From Carex sylvatica (lineage: Eukaryota; Streptophyta; Magnoliopsida; Poales; Cyperaceae): a stretch of DNA of 64,000 nucleotides. This document shows positions 34,725-46,199 of the stretch, piece by piece. The notes beneath the pieces were generated by a model that was not told the origin of the DNA, made no database searches, and worked only from the letters and a program-made list of their open reading frames with translations. The position numbers were made by a program, and so were the translations under genes. Each line of letters starts with the position of its first letter. Position 1 is the stretch's first letter. The DNA lies in NCBI GenBank assembly GCA_964058845.1, contig CAXKVR010000060.1, positions 558,001 through 622,000 on the forward strand. The letters run 5' to 3'.

Positions 34725-35790
34725 CGGCCATTTTTATTAAAACAAAAAAGGTTTTTATAAAAGTGTCCCCAGTTCAATTATTTTTTTTAAACTGCCCCAA
34801 CTGTTCAGGGAAGGGTCTACAGTCCTAGCTGACCGCCTAAGGCAGAAACAGTCCACTAGAGACCTGACCGCCTGAGGGTCGGACGGTCCTCTATTTTTTT
34901 TTTAGAGATATTAATATTTTTATTTAAATAATTTTGTGAAGTTTTAGTTTTCTTGTTTATAGTGTATGCTAAAAAAATAAGACATTTGATATATTTATGA
35001 AGTGATGTCGTACCTCTTTATAACTTTGATTTGTCAGTTAGATATCACTAATTAAGGACTTGGCCTTGATTCAAAAAATTTCAAGCTCTGACAGCTTGTT
35101 GATCTTCTTCTCTTTATTTCTGGTACTAAAATATTAGTTTAGAGCTACTAAAATATGTTTAAGCATCAAATTAGATCTCTGTCCATGCACAAAGCACCAT
35201 AGACTGACCTCTGGTATGGTACGAAGTCCAAACTCAACAGCTAAGCACTAAGCAAATGCCACCGGTATAGTGCAATGCACTAAAAACATCAAATTTAATC
35301 TCTACTAATGTTTTATTTTTAAACATCAAATTAAGCAAATGCCACTGGTATAGTGCAATGCACAGAATTGACATAAATTTTAATTTATTTAAATTTTTCT
35401 ATAATTAGTTATGAATTTTCAAAATTCAGCTTTTGAAAAATTTTTAAACAACCATAACTTTGGCTAAGAAAGTCGAATTTGCGTGTATGACCACTTTTCG
35501 AAAAGAGGGGGATGAGACGGATCCAGATTTTGTTCAAAGGAAAACTCCGGATATCCAAATAATCAGAATTGCAAAAAAATATCGTTTAGTGTCTCAAAAA
35601 TTCAATTTAAGTTATAATCAACGGTAGACATGCAACGATCAGTATTTTGTTTAGTCAAAAGCCTAAATTATTCAAGAATTATCCATATAATTATTTTTAA
35701 ATGCATTTACTATTTATTGTGTGTGTTTGCTTATTCAAGCAAATGACATATGTTGACAATAATCAAATAATCTAATTATTCTTGTTCTCC
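34725..35790 (+). mobile_element. MULE fragment homologous to 37745-42840
   Basis: Starts CGGCCATTTTTATTAA and follows the left arm of the larger MULE (shared words TTTAGAGATATTAATA, AAGACATTTGATATATTTAT). It then joins the inner part (ACAGAATTGACATAA, TTTTGTTTAGTCAAAAGCCT) up to ATTTGTTGACAATAATC-like DNA near 35755. It lacks the nested MITEs and LTR and has no visible right terminus, so it is a deleted or truncated copy. It holds a 29-bp direct repeat at 35254 and 35336. Confidence 0.7.
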
Positions 35791-35889
35791 AGTTATTCAA
35801 AAAATGAATTAAACAATTATTTACATGAAGCACTTAATGACATAGTTAAAAATATTTTTTTTATATGAAAATACAACAAAAACTTAAGG

Positions 35890-36160
35890 GGTGCATTAAT
35901 ATAATGCAATCAATTCATGGGCAAGGTCAAGACGTGCAAATTATTTTCAGCAACATATTTTTTTGTTGCAATTGCAATTAATTCGGTAGAAAATACGTTT
36001 TTTGCGAGCAACCAATTAATTAGTTACAATATAATTAATTGGTTGCAAAAAATAATTTCTATTACAACCACTAAATTTTGTAGCAATATTTTTAATCTAA
36101 TGCATCAAATATTTGTTCGGTTGCAATAATTTGTTGCAAAAAGCCTATTTTGGTGTAGTG
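35890..36160. mobile_element. CACTA-like end with GTTGCAA repeats
   Basis: Multiple GTTGCAA/TTGCAAC words in both orientations lead to GCCTATTTTGGTGTAGTG at 36160 (CACTACACCAAAATAGGC inverted). This is a typical CACTA tip with subterminal repeats, different in sequence from the end at 30614. The opposite end was not found. Confidence 0.6.
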
Positions 36161-37419
36161 CAACGCGATTTCATTATGAGGGAGAAAGGTAGAAGGGTTT
36201 TTCGCATTGGAGAGATAAATAAGAAGACGGATCATTTCAAAGTTCAACGGAGTCACTCTGTTAGTGTTTGCTCCAGCGAAGTTCACAGCATGATTTCTGA
36301 CGAAAATTGAAGAACTTAGAGACTCACTCAAAGTACTTACTAATTATTATTCAAATATTATTATATTTTATATAATTACTTTATAGTGTAACAGATACGA
36401 AATAGTATTTATCTATATTTTTTATTTATTTAGCTAATAAAAAAAATCTTATCCATATCTTTTACTTAATGAATTAACGAAAAAAAAACTTACCCCCCAA
36501 CCATATCCATTATACGGTACGGATAAAGAGTATCAGTATTGACACTCCTGACCCACGTGTTGCGACACTCTTCTTGATCATAGTGATCAGATTTACAAAT
36601 AATTCGAATCTGAGTCATCTGCAAATTGAACGACAGATTAAACGATAATTCGCGAATTAAATGAATTATTCGCAATTTATTCGTGAATTTTACGTTTTAT
36701 TCGCGTTAAATTCGGAAAAATACGGCGCAATTTTGAAATCCGAAGAAATTTTGAAATCACGAGAGATTCACAGTTTTCTAGGTCTGGGGCATCACGTGTT
36801 TGCTGACTTTGCCCTACAACTTTTTTTCAATTTTACGGGATCCTCTCCAATTTGAAGAGAATTTATTGCATGATTCACGAAGATCTGAACAGTTAAATAT
36901 AAAATTAATGGTTTGGATCTTTTTAATACCATCTCACTAAATTTAAAATATAGAAGATGAACTTAAGCATTCTAACAGGACAGAATGAATCGGAAGAATT
37001 GGGGTTTTAAAGTTAAAACTCGATCTTCTGTGTCCAATTCTGTATATAAAAAAAATTATACAAGTGTTAAAAAAAAATTCTGGTTTGAAACAGTTCCGTA
37101 TTATTTCCGAATTATACTCGAATTATACCGAATTACGAATTTTTGACTCAGCCGAACCGAACCTGAATAATTCATTTGTCACTATGTTCTAGATAAATAG
37201 ATTGCGACTACTGAAAATGATGCAAATTTACTTCTTGTTTTACCCATTTCTAGCTCTCTGGTCACTCGTTTCATGGTTCGTCTTAAAGAGTCAGATTCAG
37301 AGGTTCTTTATGCTAATAAGCACTGTCTCGATCTGAGTTGCTGGATGCCTGGCTCGGATCTAGAAATCAACGGCTCAAAATAAAAAGATGATTCTTACTC
37401 TGGCGGACTGAATTCTCCT
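36161..37419. other. Gene-free stretch
   Basis: Short frames only. A fragment near 36512-36550 resembles the right end of the hAT-type element at 43491. The rest is unassigned. Confidence 0.45.
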
Positions 37420-37428
37420 CAAACTTTC

Positions 37429-37608
37429 GAATTCGTATCCTCTGAGTTAACTCAAAATTTGAGTTAAGATCTGGACCATCTGATTCAAATCCGCACTAAT
37501 ATTTAATGGCCCCGTGCGTTATAGGCATGGGCCAGATTGGCCCGAATTCTGATCACACGGCCGAAAAAATGAACTCAATAGTTGCGTTAATGCAGATGAT
37601 ATGAATTC
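37429..37608. mobile_element. MULE-type MITE with 9-bp TSD
   Basis: 180 bp. Ends GAATTCGTATCCTCTG and, inverted, GAATTCATATCATCTG. Perfect 9-bp TSD, CAAACTTTC, at 37420-37428 and 37609-37617. Same family as 21173-21390. Confidence 0.88.
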
Positions 37609-38259
37609 CAAACTTTCGGTGCCACGTGTTGCTAACTAAAAGTTCATTGTGTCATTTAATAAGTTCAATTACAAAAAATTTCGAATTGCTTTTGAACGGA
37701 ATTTTTTTATCCATAAAAATTATAAAATTTGAACGTACATAAATCGGTCATTTTTATTAATATCTTAAAAAAAAAAAATTTCATGTTTTTGCCATCTATT
37801 TTTTTTCAAAACTGTTCCGACTATCAGGCCCACGGGCAGTCCAGATCCTCTAACAGACCGCCCGGGTCAGGGGCAGTCTACTAGAGACCAGATCGCCTGA
37901 GGTCTGATCGGTCCTCTTTTTTTCTTATTCTTTTTTTTTTAGAGATCTTAATATTTTTTATTTAAATACTTTTGTGAAGAAAAAGTTTTCATGTTTATAG
38001 TGTATGCCAAAAAATTAAGACATTTGATATATTTATGAAGTGATGTCATAACTCTTTATAACTTTGGTTTGATTTGTCAGTTGGATATCACAAATTTAAA
38101 GATAGCACTAATTAACAAGTCTAAAGATAACACTAATTAAGGACTTAGCATTGATTCTAAAAAAATATTTTATTCAAATATACATAAGAAAATATAGTTA
38201 GATTGCCTCAATGATATGCATATACATATATATACATATATATACATGTATTATATTAT

Positions 38260-38635
38260 GAGGAGGGATCCAATTACACCCTTTTTTGGTGACACCGGAT
38301 TACACCCTATGTTTACAAAGTCTAAACAGTCGATCCAAACCGTTCAACTTGATGGATATGTTAAAATGTGCTTGCAGATCAAATTTTACATTTTTCTATT
38401 TTTTTTTACTATTTATTAAGATGGGTACAAAAATTCAACGGTCTGAATATAGCAATTTTGTTAAATACTTAATAAATAGTAAAAAAATTCTGAAAAATAT
38501 AAAATTTGATCTGCAAGCACATTTTAACATATCCATCAAGTTGAACGGTTTGGATCGACTTTTTAGAATTTGAAAACTTTGAAAATGGAAAGTGTAATTC
38601 GGTATCACAAAAAAGATGTAATTGGATCCCTCCTC
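38260..38635. mobile_element. Foldback MITE (core family) with 9-bp TSD
   Basis: 376 bp, with inverted ends GAGGAGGGATCCAATTACA. TSD TTATATTAT at 38251-38259 and 38636-38644; the right flank is a TTATA microsatellite, so part of the match may be chance. Arms carry the core words AACCGTTCAACTTGATG and CAAATTTTACATTTTTCT. Nested in the MULE. Confidence 0.85.
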
Positions 38636-38720
38636 TTATATTATATTATATTATATTATATTATATTATATTATATTATATATACATATATATTATATAT
38701 ATATATATATATATACATAT
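38636..38720. repeat. TTATA and TA microsatellite
   Basis: About nine TTATA units followed by TA repeats, lying between two nested MITEs. Confidence 0.95.
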
Positions 38721-39073
38721 AGAGGAGGGTTCAAATGCCTCCATTTTTTGTGCCTCCATCATGCCTCCATTTTTAAAAATGTTAATAACTCAAAATTTAA
38801 ATCTTAAGATTCAAAATAAAACCGTTGGATATGAACTACATCAATTTATCTATGCACCTGTAAAAAATTATGGCATTTCAACTTTGTTTTGGTTGTCATC
38901 TTGAACTTGTAAAATCAAAATGAGATAATTTTTTATGGGCACAGAGAGAAAATAACATAGATTACATCTAACGGTTTTATTTTGACGTTTAAGTTTTAAA
39001 CTTTGAGTTATTTAAGTTTTTAAAAATGGAGGCATGATGGAGGCACAAAAAATGGAGGCATTTTAACCCTCCT
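38721..39073. mobile_element. MULE-type MITE with GCCTCCAT inverted ends
   Basis: 353 bp. Inverted ends AGGAGGGTTCAAATGCCTCC and, on the other side, AGGAGGGTTAAAATGCCTCC. GCCTCCAT is repeated three times at each end. Perfect 9-bp TSD, TATACATAT, at 38712-38720 and 39074-39082. Related DNA lies at 60701-61079 and 63375-63730. Confidence 0.9.
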
Positions 39074-41588
39074 TATACATATATACATAGCCCATGCAGC
39101 ATTTGACCTTTGCTGGTAAATCAGCAAGTATTGATTGATACAGGGACAAAACTACAAAAGTGATTACACCAGCATGTAAAGCATTCAAAAATACACAGAA
39201 TTGACATAAGTTTCAATTTATTTGGATTTTTCTACAGTTAGTTATCAATTTTCAAAGTTTAGCTTTCAAAAAAACTTTAAACAGCCATAACTTTGGCTAG
39301 AAAAGTTGGATTTGGGCGTATAATCACTTTTCGGAAAGGGGAGGGGGACAAGACGGATCTGAATATTGCCCAAGGGAACATCCCCGAGCATTTGAAGCAT
39401 CAGAATTTCAAAAAAATATTGTTTAGTGCCTCAAAAATTCAGTTAAAGTTTTCGTTCGACGGTAGGCTTACAATGATTGGTATTTTGTTTAGTCAAAAGC
39501 CTAAGAGATTATTCAAGAATTATCGATATAATTATTTTAAAATTTAGTTACTATTTATTGTTGTCACACCCCGCGACCACGGGTCGCGACAGTACCCCGC
39601 CGTAAGTATACAACTCCATGTATGCTTACAAGGCAATTCAATTTACATTCAGAAATTCACAACCGAATAATATAAAATCGAGTTCATAAATATAAATCCT
39701 GAGTACACAACCTGGTCAGAGTTTAATACATCGAAAATATCTCATCCAGATACTAACCATAAGGCATACCCTAAAGCTATACAACAAAAAATACATATAT
39801 CTAGGGTTATATCAGGGCATACTACGAAAGGCCTACTACTCACGTGCCTCCCTGGAATCAGTCACACCAGAACCTGTAAAATAACCCGAAGGGTGGGAGT
39901 GAGAATAAATTCTCAGTGAGAATTTACCATAGTTAGATTATTGGACTTGCAATCAAACTCCATATTCCAAAATGAAATCCATACAATAGCAATTCAAACA
40001 GATACATATTCATAATTAAAGGGATGCATATGCTCGACAACAATTAATCAAATGACTCACAATTAACGAAATTTTCAAGATGAAGTTCAAACAAATACAT
40101 ATTAGGCTAAACTCGATTTATTAGGGCTTGCGGCAACTACAGATGTTCAATCGAGATAGACCCTTTATTTGACCCTTATCTTTAGGGTTACTGACACCTA
40201 CAGACGTCTCACAGAGCTGAACCTTTTATCTGACACCCATCTGTAGTTGTTTGGCTTAACCATTTCCTAAGGTCTGGTTTAAAGTCATATATATATAAAT
40301 GAAAATTCACTTCAAAACTCAAGATATCGTAATATTCAATTGACCGTCCAAATGCATTAACACGTAGGCTAATGTCCCCGAGCCACAGACGTTACATATT
40401 TGTTACCCACGATTTCAATTAACATATCAAATATAATCACTCACCCCTCGTCCCAACCGGCACTGGAAAAACTGAGGGTCATTCACCTAAAGCGCTAGAA
40501 GGATCCCGGGCTCAAAGTCAACTATACAGCTCAACTTTGCAAATTTGTTGGATCCAAGTCAGCTATACAACTCAACTTCATAAATTCATTCACATGTACA
40601 TTCTTAATCAGTAATTCGTGGTGACTCTCAACCATAATCAGATCATAATAGATCGACACAACTGGCAACCATACAAGCATGCAAATCATTCAAGTCACGT
40701 CAATTCGAGTTTAATTTGATTGGGCTATGCAAATGACATACGCAATTCAATGATGCAACAATCAGACATTCAACATGACAAACGAATAAAGAATTTAATT
40801 CTTGGAAATGAAATATCAAACAAGTCCAAGAACTTTGCACCTGTTTACGACGAGCGTATCGCTTAAATTACGGATCAGACGTCTCGTAATATCCCGCGAA
40901 TATCTGCTCGACCGTGCCTACACCTATATTGCATGTATACTTGATTTAATCCTGGTTCAACGGTCGACATGCTTACTTGATTTTATTAATGGCTTATACA
41001 TTTCTTAACCAATTCCTATGCTTTGGTATCGATTCTTTTGATTCCTTCTTTCTTACTAAAAATCTCTAAAACTTCACACATTTACATCTAGGTCCTCTAA
41101 CCATATACAATTCTAATTATGTCAATTTGTAGGTATACCCATTTACCTCACTATTTTGGTTCTCGCAACATTTCAATTTACCGATTAATTAAATTCTAAT
41201 TTGGTCGAAATTCGAATTAATCGCTAGATGTTAAGGTTGAGAGAGAGATTTATCGATTACAAGTCTATTTGGTCGGATTAGCCTAATCAATCAACAATAT
41301 TTTCCAATTTCATATTTGGTACCAAAAACTCTAGAAATGGAAATCCAAAATCGAGAGAAGAATCAACAAATAAACAACAAAGAAGCTCAAAGGAGATAGA
41401 CTACTAGCAATTTAAACACAAATCTCAGGTTTAAAGTGAAAACCCGAACAATGGTGAAATTTGGGTTTTGAGAGAGAAGAGGAGAGAAGGAAATACCGGA
41501 TGGGAGAGCTAGATGAGATGATCAACCGACTTCTCGCTTCTTTCTTCAATTTAACGGGAGGTTTGATGAGGTTTGAAGGGAGAGGAAG

Positions 41589-41610
41589 CTCTCTCTCTCT
41601 CTCTCTCTCT
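41589..41610. repeat. CT microsatellite
   Basis: Uninterrupted CT run within the solo LTR; gives spurious Ser-Leu or Glu-Arg frames on both strands. Confidence 0.9.
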
Positions 41611-41709
41611 TTTCTTCTTTCTTTTAGCGGAACACACACAAGCACAGGGGAAAGGGGGCAGAGGGGAAGAAAGAAAGAAAAAGAGAAAATCTGGGATTTG
41701 GTTAAAAGA

Positions 41710-42190
41710 CCCTCTGAGTGCGGATGCATCACTTTCAGTGCGGGTCAGTCACCTGCACTCAGCACTTAGCACTTAGACAAATTTTAGGAATTCAACAAAA
41801 CACAGGAAATTCATGAGTGTGGACGCACTCAGTACTTAGTCGAATTTTCATCAAATTAGCACTTCTCAGAAAAATGTCCGAGGCTAATGCGTCCGCATTC
41901 AAATCCAGTGCGGGTCAACTCATCCGCACTCAGTACTTGGGCAAATTTTGAAAATTCACATCAACACAGAAATTTTATGAGGGCCGACGCACTCATATTC
42001 AGTGTGGACGCACTCGTATAAATTCAGAAATTTACAAAAAGGAAAATGGAGTCAATGCGGATCAGCCATCCGCACTCACCACCAGTGCGGACGCACTAGA
42101 AGAAATTCAGAAAACTACTTAAGGAGAATAGAAGCCAGTGCGGATCAACCACCCGCACTCACCACCAGTGCGGACACACTGAACCTGTAG
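41710..42190. repeat. GTGCGGACGCACT minisatellite in the solo LTR
   Basis: Variants of CAGTGCGGATC, CCGCACTCA and GTGCGGACGCACT recur about every 40-80 bp, embedded in a longer unit with AAATTCAGAAA or AAATTTT. The GTGCGG/CCGCAC words are partly palindromic. Short Cys- and His-containing frames are by-products. Confidence 0.75.
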
Positions 42191-42872
42191 ATAGTCATAA
42201 TTTCATATTTTCGACGCGGTTTTGATTCACATTTGCCTTGCTTATCTAAGGAAACATTATTTTAAGTTTAAATTCCTATTTCGTCAGTACGATTTTTCGA
42301 TTGTTGCTTTTAAAATATTCAAAAATTTATTGTTAAAATTTCATAACGTAATAATTGTGTTCTTTGCCTATCTCCAAGCAAATAGTATATGTTGACAGAA
42401 ATCAAATAATTCAATTATTCTCTAAAAAAAAATGACATCACTGAGAGAATCTAACCATATTTCCTTGTGTATATTTGAATAAAATAAATTATTAAGAATC
42501 AAGACCAAGTCCTTAATTAATGTTATATTTAGATTTGTGATATCCAACTAACAAATCAAATCAAAGTTATAAAGAGTTATGACATCACTTCATAAATATA
42601 TCAAATGTTTTATTTTTTGACATATACTCTAAACAAGAAAACTTTTTCTTCACAAAATTATTTAAATAAAAAATATTAAGATCTCTAAATAAAAAAAAGG
42701 ACCGCCCCTGGTCCGGGCGGTATGCTAGAAGATTTGGGCGGCCTGTGGGCCTAGTGGTCGGGGCAGTTTTGAGAAAAAATAGATGGCAGGGGCATTTTTA
42801 AAATTTTCTTTTATTTTGAGGGTATTAATAAAAATGGCTATACATAAATAGATATAATATTTTATTTATATC

Positions 42873-43318
42873 AAATATAGTAAGATCGGATTCAATGATT
42901 CTGACTTATAAAGGGTTTGATTTTCTGTAACATAAAATCCTCTGTAACTATTGATTTTCTACAGATACAGAGGTTTTTGTGATTCTAATTTATAAAGAGT
43001 TTGATTTTATGTAACACAAAATCCTATGTAACTATTGATTTTCTACCGTTATAGAGATTTTTGTGCCGCATAAAATCAATTCATTTATGAATTGGAATCA
43101 TTGAATCTGATCCATAAATTTTATAATTAATTTTTTGCAGCACAAAACCCTCTATATCCATAGATACGGAGGGTTTTATGCCACAAAAAATCAATCCTTT
43201 TATGGATCAGACTCATTCAGTCCGATCCATAATTTTTTTTGTTTTTTGTTTTGTAAATTCTCTGTAAGATTTTTGGAAAATAAATCTATGGATCGGACTC
43301 ATTTTACTATATTTGATA
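42873..43318. mobile_element. Inverted-repeat element with internal 84-bp tandem copy
   Basis: Ends ATCAAATATAGTA and, inverted, the same ATCAAATATAGTA. Inside, an 84-bp unit starting TGATTCTGACTTATAAAG at 42896 repeats at 42980, and inverted GGATCAGA/TCCGATCC words follow. No TSD was found. It sits 30 bp past the MULE. Confidence 0.68.
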
Positions 43319-43490
43319 CAAACGAGATATTATTTCTATTTTTGTACGTCAGAATTTTATAATTTTTATGAATAAAAAATTTCCCTTCTGAAGCACGAAT
43401 TCAGAATTGTTAAAATTCATTTATTTTACTAATTATATGTTTATGTGTAAATTTTATAAGTCTTTAATTTACTAAATATAAAATAGAGCA

Positions 43491-43957
43491 TAGGGGTGTC
43501 AACGGGTACGATACGGGTCGAGTGGAAACATTTTCATATTCATCCCCGTTATGATAACGAAAAAAAATCTTTACCCTTATCCATATTTTCGAATACGGTA
43601 CGGGTCGGGTAAATGGATAGAAAAGTACCATTAACATTTCAATTTGTGTTTTTGATAAAATAATTTTTAAAATAAGAAAAAAATAATAATGAATACAACT
43701 AATTTGTATTATGAAAATTTAATAAAATACAAATTTTTTTATTGTATCATGTATCATCTTCGTACAAATATATATCTATATATATAATTTTAATTTTTTT
43801 AAATTATCTTATACTAAAACGGATAAGATAACGAAAAAAAATCATTACTCTTACCCGTACCCGATTAACTAACAGAATAAAAATCTAACTCTTACCTGTG
43901 TTTTCGGATACGATATGGATCAGATAAACAGGTAAAAGGGTACCATTGACACCCCTA
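43491..43957. mobile_element. hAT-like element with TAGGGGTGTCAA ends
   Basis: 467 bp. Inverted ends TAGGGGTGTCAACGGGTAC and TAGGGGTGTCAATGGTACC. Flanks ATAGAGCA and ATAAAGCG match at 6 of 8 positions, a decayed 8-bp TSD. Rich in GATACGG and CGGATA words. A relative lies at 53675-54505. Confidence 0.75.
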
Positions 43958-45171
43958 ATAAAGCGTTAAAAAATTAAAAAATATTTTATGATTAATTTAT
44001 CATTTAATACATGCATGTACAATTAAATGGATTGTACATCTGAGCATCAAATTTGACTCGCAATAAATAAGATGCTTGTCCGACTAAATATGGAATTTCT
44101 AGTCATTAGACAAAATAGCAAGAACCAAGGTGGACAGCACAAATCCACTTGCATTGTAAAAAATAGTTTAATTAAGAAAAAAAAAATGCAAGACTTTGGA
44201 ATGGCAGATATATAAAATGCCAATTTGTGGTAAAGTAAGCCAAAAACAGACCAAATGTATTCATTCTTTTAAGCAATTTGGTATTAACTGAATCAATAGA
44301 ACGGTAAACACAAAGGAAAGTGCTATTTTCAGCTAAATTATTACAATATTGAGTGATAAGAGAAAATTTTATAATAAAATATCTATTTTATATTTTTTCT
44401 CTCTCTTCATGTTCTACTTTAATTAATACAAAATTAAATAAGAAAATAATTAATAGAGTAAAAATCTGTCACACAGCAAAAAAATCTTTGTATTATCTTT
44501 CTCCACGAAAAATACCGGTACCATATCTAGAATCCAATTTCCAACTAAAAGTTCTTTGGTGGGTTGGAGCGACTGTCTACGGTACCGTAGGGGTCCAATA
44601 AACTGAGGTTAATTTCCAGATCAGCGATTAAATAAAGAAATTATCGTTGTTCTTCTAGTATATTTAAATTCTAAGATACATTTAAATTTTGAACTGGTAT
44701 TAATAATTGAGATCTAAAATATTTTTATTTTTTTAGAAAATAGTTTAATTTTTTTTATAGCCGTCAAAAATTCTACTTGAAAAATATTTAATAGTAATTC
44801 TAGCAAATCTAAATTATAAGATATTTGAGTGCCTTCTTAGATAGGCTACTGATCATGGAAATGTCACTCTCAATCTTTTCTCTTAGCTGCGAAGTGCGAA
44901 CTAGTCATTTCTTCAGCCTGTGATCAAAATTATCAATTTCGTTAACTTTTTTTGTTTGTGAGTAATACACTAGAATTTACTAGTATTTGCAACTAGATGT
45001 TCTTTCTAATATAAAAAATTAATAAAAGAATATATTTTCAATCGGACGCAAATTGAAGTTTCTTCGTTGATTCAAATTAAATGTACGGACTTGATGAAGA
45101 TTGAAGAAAGCTATCGTTGGCGTCCAAAAAACTATACGTACGGACTTGATTCAAACTGAATTTTCTTGGTA
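43958..45171. other. Gene-free stretch
   Basis: An 82-aa frame at 44353-44601 has no recognisable features. No other support. Confidence 0.5.
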
Positions 45172-45574
45172 GAGAGCAAAATTAGAGTGTCATGTGCTCA
45201 TCAAAAAAGATTGGTGAGTATACTTTCAAAAAATTATCAGATTAATTTTAAATTATGAATTCAAACCGTTAAAATTCAAGTACTTCGTGAATGATGTATG
45301 TACATGTAAACTTTTTTAAGTTTTGAATTTTTTTAGTACGTAGTCAAGCGGTCAAAACAAGGAACATTTTTAAGTTAATTTTTTAATTGTGTTATGTATT
45401 AATTTTTTATCACTTTTTTGAATGCTTGATCATGTACTAAGTGAATTCAAAACATTAAAAATTTTACATACATATACATCACGTACAAAGTACTTGGATT
45501 TCAACAGTTTGAATTTATAGTTCGAAATCAATCTGATAGTCTTTTAGAATACATCACATCTTAGTTTTGCTCTC
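45172..45574. mobile_element. Foldback MITE (second subfamily)
   Basis: About 403 bp, ends GAGAGCAAAATTAGAG and, inverted, GAGAGCAAAACTAAGA. The arms share AATTCAAAC(C/T)GTT and TAGTAC words. Related to the element at 47719. TSD not seen. Confidence 0.68.
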
Positions 45575-45824
45575 CACGTAGAATTTTCATAATTTTGTGG
45601 TTTTTTTTTTTTGGGAATGATATTTTTAAAAATTTCGGGGTCTATGGTATTTATATGTTTTTTCTTGAACGCAGGTCATATGACACATATTTTGACATTT
45701 TATAAGGGTGCATACAGATAAGTTTCTTTTAAAATTAAACAGGTGACGTGGCCTGGAATCGACTCTTCAGATTTCCATTTTTTAATTCACCAAAGCGGGT
45801 GATATTTTTCTTCTCTTAGGAGAC

Positions 45825-46001
45825 AAATCTGCTGTTATTCTTTAGGAATAATTGGAACCTATGATTCCAATCCCATCCGTTGACATCTTTGTAAGAGCGA
45901 ATCTCAATCAAAAATATTTTTATACGCGCATCTTAATCTATATAAACGGATAAGATTGGAATGACAGGTTCCTTTTATTCCTCAAGAATAATAGCAGATT
46001 T
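45825..46001. mobile_element. Short inverted-repeat MITE
   Basis: About 177 bp. Left AAATCTGCTGTTATTCTTTA, inverted right AAATCTGCTATTATTCTTGA; the arms continue with GGAACCT and ATTCCAATC words. Lies just upstream of the leader of the 46200 gene candidate. Confidence 0.65.
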
Positions 46002-46199
46002 ATTAGCATTTTCTCCGCCTCTCTCTCTCTCTCGTATTTTCTCTCCCTGTATCTTTAGCCCTCCGACATTCCCAAGTAATCTAGTTCTCCTTTGTGCCAG
46101 ATCTAAAACTCAAACCTTTACTTGTCTATTTCCATTCTAATTTCTAAGAATTTTCAAATTCAGCCATTATTTGTTTTGGACGAAGTGGTGCGCATTGGA

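Larger units (their letters stand above)
39562..42353 (+). mobile_element. 2.8-kb solo LTR inside the MULE
   Basis: Begins TGTCACACCCCGCGACC, a common start of plant LTRs, and ends ACGTAATA (a mutated TG...CA form). Flanked by the 5-bp TSD ATTGT at 39557-39561 and 42354-42358. The related MULE fragment at 34725-35790 runs straight across the corresponding site, so it shows the pre-insertion state. No gag-pol coding and no second LTR are present. Type (probably Ty3-gypsy) is inferred from the start and length only. Confidence 0.78.
37745..42840. mobile_element. Non-autonomous MULE with ~430-bp TIRs and nested insertions
   Basis: Perfect 9-bp TSD, TACATAAAT, at 37736-37744 and 42841-42849. The left TIR (37745 to about 38200) and right TIR (about 42420 to 42840, inverted) share long words. 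Examples are CATTTTTATTAATA at the tips, AAGACATTTGATATATTTAT, GAAGTGATGTCATAACTCTT and the CGCCC-rich block. No transposase frame remains. After insertion it received two MITEs (38260-38635 and 38721-39073) and a 2.8-kb solo LTR (39562-42353). Removing these leaves an ancestral element of about 1.5 kb. Confidence 0.9.

Noticed and set aside
41412..41776. Three 67-106 codon frames on both strands
   Set aside because: Generated by the CT microsatellite and surrounding LTR sequence.
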